From assembly GCA_021789355.1 (NCBI GenBank), contig JAJYJR010000149.1:1-10532 (forward strand): a DNA stretch of 10,532 nt. The letters are read 5' to 3'. The position numbers and the translations under genes are program-made. Positions 1 to 5,932 of this stretch are shown here, one piece after another. The stretch comes from Chloroflexota bacterium. Lineage in GTDB: Bacteria; Chloroflexota; Limnocylindria; Limnocylindrales; CSP1-4. The notes under the pieces were generated by a model. That model was given only the letters and a program-made list of their open reading frames with translations, ran no database searches and was not told the DNA's origin. How positions within the stretch are numbered: position 1 is the first letter of the stretch; the number at the start of each line of letters is the position of its first letter.

Positions 1-31
1 GCGGGGCCACGCTCGGGGTCGGTCGCTGCGG

Positions 32-37
32 TATCAT
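32..37 (+). promoter_or_regulatory. Possible -10 box of the tRNA-Gln promoter
   Basis: The hexamer TATCAT lies 14 bp upstream of the mature tRNA 5' end, a sensible place for a sigma-70-type -10 element. The region where a -35 box should be (around 9-14, ACGCTC) does not resemble TTGACA, so the call rests on the -10 match and its position only. Confidence 0.3.
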
Positions 38-51
38 CCGCACGCTTGCGG

Positions 52-126
52 TGGCGAGTGGCCTAACGGTAAGGCACCTGACTCTGGATCAGGGGATTGA
101 AGGTTCGAATCCTTCCTCGCCAGCCA
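52..126 (+). tRNA. tRNA-Gln (anticodon CTG)
   Basis: The full cloverleaf can be drawn. The acceptor stem TGGCGAG (52-58) pairs with CTCGCCA (116-122). The D stem is GCC/GGC (61-63 with 73-75). The anticodon stem CCTGA/TCAGG (77-81 with 89-93) holds the loop CTCTGGA with anticodon CTG at 84-86. The T stem GAAGG/CCTTC (99-103 with 111-115) holds the loop TTCGAAT. The discriminator is G123 and CCA is encoded at 124-126. The weak first pair, T52-A122, is typical of tRNA-Gln. The gene reads CAG codons. It stands alone, immediately upstream of a putative double operator and the scar of a possible integrated element, consistent with tRNA genes serving as integration sites. Confidence 0.95.
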
Positions 127-129
127 ATT

Positions 130-177
130 CCACAAGATGTAGGGCTCGCGAAACCACCGCACCACCACATCTTGTGG
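130..177 (+). promoter_or_regulatory. Tandem NrdR-like boxes (double operator)
   Basis: There are two 16-bp sites, at 130-145 (CCACAAGATGTAGGGC) and 162-177 (CCACCACATCTTGTGG). Both follow the published NrdR box pattern acaCwAtATaTwGtgt at most of the strong positions. They lie 32 bp apart, or three helical turns, as NrdR box pairs usually do. NrdR is the ATP-cone/zinc-finger repressor of ribonucleotide reductase operons. The 11-bp segments 130-140 and 167-177 are also exact reverse complements, so a hairpin with a 26-nt loop is possible, but no T-tract follows and a terminator is unlikely. No ribonucleotide reductase gene lies downstream, so the operator looks orphaned. The match was made by eye, without a scoring matrix. 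Confidence 0.5.
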
Positions 178-224
178 CCTGACGGGGCCGGACTTCGGTC
201 GGCATGGAGCCGACACGATGGTTT

Positions 225-292
225 GGGCACCTGACTCTACTGATCTTTGGGCACCTGATTCGGGGCGCCCTGATCTGTGGGCACCTGATTCG
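225..292 (+). repeat. Three-copy tandem repeat with core GGGCACCTGA
   Basis: The core begins at 225, 249 and 279. Copies two and three share 21 of 22 bp (241-262 against 271-292). Both spacings (24 and 30 bp) are multiples of three, so one frame reads LWAPDS-like units again and again. The first copy shares 13 identical bases (GGCACCTGACTCT, 226-238) with the anticodon arm of the neighbouring tRNA-Gln (73-85). Whether this is an attachment-site relic or chance cannot be told from one sequence. Confidence 0.7.
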
Positions 293-512
293 AAGGGACG
301 CCTGTCCCTCGGACGGGCGGTCGAGCTGTTCCTCGCCGCCAAGGCCGGCGTCATCTGCCTCGAGATCGACGAGGCGACCCAGCACATCGCCCCGATCCGC
401 GACAAGCTACGCGGCCTACCAGCGGGCGATTGGCGGGCGGGAGGGCTGGCACGCCCTCTTCGTCGTGCCGAGCGTCGCGCGCCGGATCTGGTTCCGCCGG
501 GTGGCGGGCCGC

Positions 513-680
513 CTCGACCTTGATGGCGCCAAGCTCTGGACGGTCACGGCGGATGACCTCAAGGAGGCGGGGATGGGAGCGCCGCTGCACAACCTTCTCG
601 ACCTTGATGGCGCCAAGCTCTGGACGGTCACGGCGGATGACCTCAAGGAGGCGGGGATGGGAGCGCCGCTGCACAACCTT
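513..680 (+). repeat. Perfect 84-bp tandem duplication
   Basis: Bases 513-596 and 597-680 are identical across all 84 positions. The unit is 28 codons, so the frame is kept and the peptide from LDLDGAKLW to APLHN occurs twice. A perfect copy inside an otherwise decayed gene implies very recent slippage or unequal exchange, or an assembly error. Confidence 0.95.
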
Positions 681-827
681 GGCCGTGAGGGCGTCAGGGC
701 GCGAGTCCGGGACGTGCTGGTGGATCCGCGAACTCGTTGGAGCACGACGCCGGTGACGAGCCAGGAGTGGCTGGATCTACTCGCGTCGGGGGGCGGCGAG
801 GAGCTTGGCGGGACGTCGAGCTGAACC

Positions 828-994
828 GGCACCGCCTGAAGCACCACGGCGCCTCGCCTGGCGCTCGATGTGGGTGCCACGGCGGTGTCAGCGGGCAGCA
901 CCGAGTAGTTGACGCCAGCGACCTGCGCGGTATCGGTGGTGGGACGAACCTGACGCGCGTAATACCAGTATGGGGAACCCGCCCGCCCTTGCAT
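828..994 (-). pseudogene. Truncated reading frame downstream of the membrane-anchored protein
   Basis: An ATG at 994 (or GTG at 997) overlaps the stop codon of the upstream gene (GTGATG), the arrangement of translational coupling. The frame begins MQGRAGSPYWYYARQV and continues with AGVNYSVLPADTAVAP. From about 828 onward it is simply the complement of the replication-relaxation remnant, so its natural 3' end seems to have been replaced. The first 55 or so residues look like a real exported or surface protein fragment, but I do not recognise a family. It may be a fourth member of the export cassette cut off by the rearrangement. It could also be fortuitous open frame, since no Shine-Dalgarno is visible. 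Confidence 0.3.
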
Positions 995-1635
995 CACGGC
1001 GCCGTCGGTGTCGGGCCGAGCGGCAGGTCGGCAAGTGCTCGACCGTAGGCATCCAACGCACGCACTGCGCTCGGGTATGCGCGACTCGTCAGCCAGGCGA
1101 GGTAATGGCCGTGTCCGAGTGACGCGGGGACGTCACCGGCGGCCGTGACCAGGAGCACCCGCGCTGTCCCAGGTGGCACCCGGCCGGCGAGCAGTTGAAT
1201 GGTCGTTCCTGTCGGCGCCGGCGCGAGGCCCGTGTCGAATGTGAGGCCACTGGCGGCTGAAAATAGCCGGCCCGTGGCGCTGATGCCGCCAGTGTACCGG
1301 CCGTTCGCATCCCGGTTGGCCAAGCAGATGATCTCGCGGCCGTCGGCGACGAACAGCAGGGCCGTGGCGTCTGCGTGGGCTACCTGCACGGCGATCTGCC
1401 ACCCATCGGCAGTCCGGCGTGAGGCAGTCGTAGTCAGGCCGCAGAATGTATCGGGCGCGCTCTGTGGACCCAAGGGTGGTGTGGACGGCGCCACGCCCCC
1501 ACCAAGATCCGCCAACGCGAGCCCAATCACGCCGGCGCCGAGCACGAGTGCCCCCAACACGCGCGGTTGCCACCAGCCGGATGGACCCGCCGTTCCGCCG
1601 CACCCGGATCGTCGCGCTCGCTTCAACGGGTTCAT
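994..1635 (-). CDS. Membrane-anchored exported protein of unknown function
   Basis: 213 residues from the ATG at 1635, chosen over an in-frame ATG at 1653 because AAGGAG (1640-1645) precedes it by 4 nt. The N-terminus is basic (KRARR). A single hydrophobic helix spans about residues 26-44 (VLGALVLGAGVIGLALADL). A Pro/Gly-rich linker follows, then about 150 residues that should lie outside the membrane. Two cysteines there (C65 and C104) could form a disulfide. The mixed beta-like pattern (GWQIAVQVAHADATALLFVADG) suggests a small globular domain. No catalytic motif is visible and I do not recognise a family. It starts 26 bp after the lipoprotein gene on the same strand, so co-transcription is likely. 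An anti-sigma-factor-like topology is possible, but no sigma factor is present. Confidence 0.75.
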   Translation of the reverse strand: MNPLKRARRSGCGGTAGPSGWWQPRVLGALVLGAGVIGLALADLGGGVAPSTPPLGPQSAPDTFCGLTTTASRRTADGWQIAVQVAHADATALLFVADGREIICLANRDANGRYTGGISATGRLFSAASGLTFDTGLAPAPTGTTIQLLAGRVPPGTARVLLVTAAGDVPASLGHGHYLAWLTSRAYPSAVRALDAYGRALADLPLGPTPTAP

Positions 1636-1661
1636 ACGTCTCCTTCGTTCCATTCGCGTGA

Positions 1662-3368
1662 TCAGATGACGCCGACGCCGCTCGACACGCCGCCGGCGAG
1701 ATAGAGGCCCAGGTAGATGGTCTGCAGGTCTACGACGTTGCCTACCGAACGGGCCGGAGGACCGAGCCAGTAACCATCTGGGTCCGCAAACGGCTCGGCG
1801 AGGTCGGCCGCCGGCGCGAGGCCGAGTCCTCTTCTGCCAATCGCTGAGGCGCGGATGTCCGGCACGGCTCCCAAGTCCGAATCCCGGAACGCGCCATCAG
1901 CGCCGCGCAGCTCCTCAAGATCCTTACGAACGTCCGTCTGCGAGAAACCGATGCTGAGCTCCATGGCAAGCAGCCGTTGCGCAGTGGGAGGTTGACGACG
2001 CAGTGCGTCAATCGCCCACTGCGGGATGAGTAGGTGCAGCAGCGACGCGAGGTGCACGGCCATTGGCGCACTGTCCGTGGAGGCTGGGGACGAAATCGAC
2101 AAACGTGCTTTCGCGACAAGTTCATCTGGCAATCGCAACCCGAGTTCGAGTGCCGTCGCGAGGATGAAGTAGTCGGTGCGCCAACCGTCGGCGACCAGTT
2201 TGTCGGACGCGTCCAACTGGTTCAGCCAGCTGGCGACAAGTTCGCCAGCCTGCTTACGGTGATCGTCCGCGTGCGTCGCAATGGCGATCTGCAGCCCGTA
2301 GAAGGTCGTCTCAGGCAGGGGCCTGCTTGAGGCAGGCCAGCCAAGCGGTCCGGCACCGGCTATCACGGTCGTCTCGGTCCGCGCTGACGGGCTCCAGCCG
2401 AACCCGACGGCAAGCCATGTCGTCTGAGGATCCGAAGGCGCCGACGCATTGGGCGCCAGTAGCCCATCCGCGCGCAGTAGACCGCCGAGAGCGAGGTGCG
2501 GAACGCTCACACGGATGCCGTTGGCCTCGCCCACGTCCTGAACCACCCTGACCAACGCCAAACCCGGACCCTCGAGACTTGGCATCGCCCGAAGCTGCGC
2601 GGCCATTTCCGCCAGGACGACCTCGAGGCGAGCGCGATAGGGGGCACGTTCGCCGGACGACAGCGCAACGTCGGCCACCTGCCACATCGGTCCTGACTCG
2701 TCGGCGAACTGCTGCATACTCATCCCGGGGCGGAGAGAATCCGTCAGGGCGTTAAACAACACCGCAGTCACCCGGGGTGGCACTGGCAGAGCGGCATTGT
2801 GAAGGACGGTGACCGCGACCGCGCTGGCTGCCCACGTGGGTTGCTGGCCGTTGTCCCAGCGGTATCGCCCATCGACGCGGAGACGCTCGAGTGCGCGCGC
2901 CACGGGGTCGGCCGATGCGGGTCGGCCCAGCGCTCGAAGGGCTTGCGTGGCAAGCTCGAGCGTCTCCAGCACCGGTAACCCCTCCCTCGACCTGGGCGAC
3001 GTCACATACGATCGCAGCCAGTCGGCCGTGCGGTCGGGGTCCAGCCCCTGCGGCGCCAACCCGAGCTGTCGGCAAAGCTGCAGCATCCACGACGTTCGAT
3101 AGAGCGATGGTGGCGTGCTGAGGTCCGCGATGTAGGAATAGCCGCCAGCATCCGGACCAGTCGCGGTCCAGCTTTCGTCGACGTAGCCACGTAGAGTTTC
3201 GATTGAGGGGAGTCGGGTCGTTGCAGTCGTTACGGAAGCGACTGTCGATGTCGACGAACGATGATCGGCCTGCCGGCCTCCGCTCTCGCAGCCCGCGATC
3301 GCCATCGCGACCACGGGAACCAACAGGGGAATGAGCAGGCCGTTCATTCCCCTGCGGCGATCCGACAT
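1662..3368 (-). CDS. Lipoprotein with alpha/alpha-toroid-like domain
   Basis: 568 residues from the ATG at 3368. The frame is open to 3416, but that start would overlap the upstream gene. The start used here gives a normal lipoprotein signal: a basic n-region (SDRRRG), a hydrophobic core (LLIPLLVPVVAMA) and lipobox I-A-G-C with the lipidated Cys at 27. A Ser/Thr-rich linker follows (STSTVASVTTATT), then a large, mostly helical domain. Repeating patterns there (TAD-W-L-R-S-Y, ETLELATQALRALG, and near the end DPDGYWLGP with VVDLQTIYLGLYLAGG) resemble the repeated helices and terminal Gly-rich turns of prenyltransferase-like alpha/alpha toroids. I see no intact catalytic motif, so a binding or structural role is as likely as an enzyme. 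It begins 19 bp after the secreted-protein gene and is followed 26 bp later by the membrane-anchored protein. The fold is inferred; the lipoprotein status is well supported. Confidence 0.8.
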   Translation of the reverse strand: MSDRRRGMNGLLIPLLVPVVAMAIAGCESGGRQADHRSSTSTVASVTTATTRLPSIETLRGYVDESWTATGPDAGGYSYIADLSTPPSLYRTSWMLQLCRQLGLAPQGLDPDRTADWLRSYVTSPRSREGLPVLETLELATQALRALGRPASADPVARALERLRVDGRYRWDNGQQPTWAASAVAVTVLHNAALPVPPRVTAVLFNALTDSLRPGMSMQQFADESGPMWQVADVALSSGERAPYRARLEVVLAEMAAQLRAMPSLEGPGLALVRVVQDVGEANGIRVSVPHLALGGLLRADGLLAPNASAPSDPQTTWLAVGFGWSPSARTETTVIAGAGPLGWPASSRPLPETTFYGLQIAIATHADDHRKQAGELVASWLNQLDASDKLVADGWRTDYFILATALELGLRLPDELVAKARLSISSPASTDSAPMAVHLASLLHLLIPQWAIDALRRQPPTAQRLLAMELSIGFSQTDVRKDLEELRGADGAFRDSDLGAVPDIRASAIGRRGLGLAPAADLAEPFADPDGYWLGPPARSVGNVVDLQTIYLGLYLAGGVSSGVGVI

Positions 3369-3387
3369 CACCGGCCGAACCCTACGG

Positions 3388-4095
3388 TCAGAACCACACC
3401 GTGTTCGTTTGGGCATCGACCGGGAACCAGGAACTGCCGAACAGGAAGTTGCCCTGTCCCGCCTCGCTCATGTTCACGAGGTTGCTCAGGGGCCCGGCCG
3501 TGAAGCTGACCCCTGCACCCCTCCAATCGTGAGAGTTCCCCCAGTTGTTGAACACGTTCCCAGGGTTATAGGTAGCGCTGTTCGAACCGACACTCCATCC
3601 TGTGCCAGGCGGAAGTGAAATAGACGCCAGCCCCACAACGGCCACCGTGAACGTGTCAATGTTACCGACCTGTGATGCGTAGTAGGGATTTGTCCCCATC
3701 CATGTGGCAGAGGACGTCCCGGTGTTCGTGGCTTTGTAGGCGCCCAAGTGATATACGGACGCCGAGTACTGTTCGTTGATGTTGTTGGCGCTGCCGCCCG
3801 GTGGCGTGATGAGGCGAGACCCGTATCCTGAAAGCGGAACAGTACAGCCGAGCTCGCAGCTCATTGGGGCGACCGTCGAACCGGCAGTTCCGCGGATGGC
3901 TGCCGCGTCCGCCGTCGGGTTCCAGTCCGACTTGCTGGGCAGGTCGTGTCGTGGCGCCAGCCAGAGCGCTCCGTTGGGCGCGTTGGACAGTACTTCGGAT
4001 GTTCCCAATTGCAGGGACTTTGCCCCGACGACGGTCGGGGTGACCCCGACGACCGCGAGTGCGGCGATCATCGCGAGCAGGACGGCGCGCTTCAT
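3388..4095 (-). CDS. Secreted protein of unknown function
   Basis: 235 residues from the ATG at 4095, preceded by GGGAGG (4107-4112) with an 11-nt spacer. An in-frame start at 4155 would put 20 charged residues before the signal peptide and is rejected. The signal peptide runs MKRAVLLAMIAALAVVGVTP and on to a likely cleavage after V-G-A (residue 25). The mature part is rich in Asn, Ser, Thr, Gly and aromatics (NNINEQYSASVYHLGAYKATN, then WSVGSNSATYNPGNVFNNWG), typical of extracellular beta-sandwich proteins. There is a close cysteine pair (C80, C84; SCELGC). It ends in TVWF, with no sortase motif or membrane tail. It is the first gene of a same-strand set with the lipoprotein and the membrane-anchored protein, so it may be the ligand or substrate of that set. 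No family recognised. Confidence 0.78.
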   Translation of the reverse strand: MKRAVLLAMIAALAVVGVTPTVVGAKSLQLGTSEVLSNAPNGALWLAPRHDLPSKSDWNPTADAAAIRGTAGSTVAPMSCELGCTVPLSGYGSRLITPPGGSANNINEQYSASVYHLGAYKATNTGTSSATWMGTNPYYASQVGNIDTFTVAVVGLASISLPPGTGWSVGSNSATYNPGNVFNNWGNSHDWRGAGVSFTAGPLSNLVNMSEAGQGNFLFGSSWFPVDAQTNTVWF

Positions 4096-4872
4096 GCCAG
4101 ATCGAACCTCCCGTTCTAGCGGCCCATGGCGGGCATCCCGGACGCATCTCCACACTAGTTCACGGGAGCACGAGCGAGGACGCTCGAAAACCCGCCTCGG
4201 GGAGAGCGGGGAATCCCGTCATCGTCCCGTACGACCGGCAGGACGTGTTGGCAAGTTGTGGTCGTTGCGGGACTATCGTGCCGTAGTAGCGCGAGCTCGG
4301 TGGCGTGGCGGCACGCGGCGAGGTAAGCCGCCGCCCGCGCCCTTCGAGGTCGTCGCGCGCCCGGCGGTCGTGTTCCAGAAGGCCACCACCTGCGCCTCGA
4401 CTGCCGCGATCGCCGAGGCAACGAGCGAGCTACGCCACGTGTCGAGTGGGCACGGCTCCCTCACGGTACGAGGGGCACGGATCGTCCGCGCGGCAGCGCC
4501 CCAGCGCGTCGAGCTCGGGGGGCCGAACCAGGCGTGCAGGGCCAGGGCAACGCCGCGCCGGTTGCCGGCGCCTAGGATGCGCCTGAACGCGGGCCCTCGG
4601 GACGGCCCGGATCCCGGCGTTCCCCTGACGACGCTGCCTCGTCGTGGATGCCGGGCGTTGCTCATCGGAGCGCGACGTTCCCATCCGGCTGTGGCGGAGG
4701 GCCGCATCGGACCGCAGCGCTCCTAGAGGTCCTGCGGCAGACCCCCGCCTCCGTCCGGATGGCGAGCCCTGCACCGGCCCGAGGGAGATGTGCTTCGAGC
4801 ACCGATCGATGAGCGTCCCGGGCGGGCTGCGCCGGCGGGGAGGCGAGCAGGAACAGCTGCGAGGGGCAGATC
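4096..4872. other. Gene-poor spacer; promoter region of the export cassette and probable left end of the IS110 remnant
   Basis: No reading frame here looks convincingly coding. The open frames are long because of the base composition, have no good ribosome binding sites and give Arg/Pro/Ala-rich peptides. The left part must hold the promoter for the minus-strand cassette, but no clear -35/-10 pair stands out. The right part, roughly 4720-4872, is where an IS110 element carries the non-coding RNA that guides it. A perfect small hairpin is visible there (GTGCT at 4790-4794, loop TCG, AGCAC at 4798-4802). The left boundary of the element cannot be placed because IS110 elements usually lack terminal inverted repeats. 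Confidence 0.4.
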
Positions 4873-5932
4873 GTGGACGTCTTCGTGGGGCTCGACTGGG
4901 GCGAGCAGCATCACCAGGTCCATGCGCTCGACGGATCGGGCAGGCGGTTATTGGAGCTGCGGGTCGCGCATGACCGCGACGGGCTCGGGCTGCTCCGGGC
5001 GTCCCTGGCGACCCTCGGCGAGCCGGCCGACGTGGGGATCGCGATCGAGCGTCGGGAGGGCCTCCTCGTCGAGCACCTCTTGGCGTGGGGGCATCCGGTG
5101 TATCCGGTGAACCCGAAGGTCGCGGCCAGAGCGCGGGAAGGCTATCGCGCGGCGCCGGTGAAGAGCGACGCGCTCGACGCGTTCGCACTCGCGGACCTGC
5201 TGCGCCGGCAGGTCGAGCACTGGCGACCGCTGCGCCGGCCGTCCGAGACGCTAAAGTGAGCTCCAGGCGCTCGTGCGCGATCGGGAGCGCTTCGTCATCG
5301 AGCATCGGCGCCTGCAGCACCAGCTGCGGGCCGTCCTTGTCAGCTACTACCCGGGCATCACGCACCTCTTGGAGCTCGCTCGACCGCTCGATCACGCTGG
5401 CCTTCCTGCGCCGCTTTCCGAGCCCGGACGCAGCGAGCCGTCTGACGGTCGCGCGGCTCGCCCGCTTCCTGCATCGCGAGGGCTACTCCGGCCGCACGGA
5501 TGCCTCGATCCCCCTGGGCCGGCTGCAGGCCCAGGCCGCCACACCGAGCGCGGGCACCGATCGGGCCCGCATGCGCACCGCGCTCGCGCTGGCGGATCTC
5601 CTCGAGCAGCTCGGCGCGATCCTCGAGCGCTACGAGACCGCCATCGCCGAGCTCGTCGCGCGCCATCCCGACGCCGCGATCTTCGCCAGCCTGCCCGGGG
5701 CCGGAGCGATCACGGTTGCCACTCTCGTGGCCGAGATCGGCGAGGACCGCGTCCGATTCCCGTCACCCGGGAGTCTGCTCGCCGAGGCCGGGCTGGCGCC
5801 GGTCACCCGTCAGTCGGGCTCCTCCGCCGGGTTGGCTTCCGTTACGCCGCGAACCACCACCTCAGAGCCACCTGGCAGCAGTGGATGCTCACCGCGATCC
5901 GCATCTCGCCCTGGACCCGCGCCACCTACGAC
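4873..5932 (+). pseudogene. IS110-family transposase, frameshifted and 3'-truncated
   Basis: A GTG at 4873 follows GAGGGG (4861-4866) by 6 nt. The N-terminal DEDD RuvC-like domain is recognisable: D8 in FVGLDWGEQHH, E59 in GIAIERREG, D99 and D102 in KSDALDAFALADLLR. An extra T at 5257 creates a stop (5257-5259); reading resumes one base on as ELQALVRDRERFV. A second shift lies near 5365-5375, before LDRSITLAFLRRF. The C-terminal Transposase_20 domain follows (SLPGAGAITVATLVAEIGED, AEAGLAPVTRQSGSS). A base is missing near 5826, before RVGFRYAANHHLRATWQQW. The match ends at about ATYD (5932), roughly 40 residues short of a normal C-terminus, where the convergent mannosyltransferase gene begins. 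IS110 enzymes are recombinases guided by a bridge RNA encoded in the element; this one cannot be active. Confidence 0.88.

Larger units (their letters stand above)
218..824 (+). pseudogene. Decayed replication-relaxation-like protein, frameshifted, with fused repeat leader
   Basis: An ATG at 218 has a Shine-Dalgarno GGAG at 206-209 with an 8-nt spacer. It opens a frame reading WAPDS repeats, then GRAVELFLAAKAGV, then EIDEATQHIAPIRDKL. Near 405-411 the homology-like reading moves to another frame (YAAYQRAIGGREGWHALFVVPS, then TVTADDLKEAG and GREGVRARVRDVL) and runs to the stop at 824. Joined across the shift, the segment resembles the C-terminal half of Replic_Relax family proteins of actinobacterial plasmids and ICEs: an E-x-D-x-A-T strand, a YAAY helix and an FVVPS strand. 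The N-terminal helix-turn-helix half is missing. The stretch before residue 45 may instead be the start of a tyrosine recombinase arm-binding domain joined on by recombination, which is weaker. An in-frame 84-bp duplication lies inside. Family assignment is by pattern only. Confidence 0.5.

Noticed and set aside
130..177. Rho-independent terminator for the tRNA
   Set aside because: The 11-bp inverted repeat has a 26-nt loop and no T-run after it; the phased-operator reading fits better.
34..405. Minus-strand open frames ending in KDSNLQSPDPESGALPLGH
   Set aside because: This peptide is the well-known spurious translation of the antisense strand of a tRNA gene; the rest is antisense to the tandem repeat.
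4034..4050. Palindrome GTCGGGGT-G-ACCCCGAC
   Set aside because: It lies within the signal-peptide codons of the secreted protein (V-G-V-T-P-T-V-V) and needs no regulatory explanation; short GC palindromes are expected at this composition.
4135..4175. Possible ECF-type promoter (GTGAAC ... GTC) upstream of the secreted-protein gene, minus strand
   Set aside because: The spacer between the two elements is about two bases too short for a typical ECF promoter and the -35 lacks the GG of GGAAC.
4273..4707. 144-aa minus-strand frame (MSNARHPRRG...) in the spacer
   Set aside because: No ribosome binding site, no family resemblance, and all other frames are similarly open. Kept only as spacer.
3776..4726. 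316-aa plus-strand frame
   Set aside because: It is antisense to the secreted-protein gene over its first third and compositionally random after that.
4430..5395. 321-aa minus-strand open frame
   Set aside because: Most of it is antisense to the recognisable IS110 transposase, and the peptide is low-complexity Arg/Ala/Pro.
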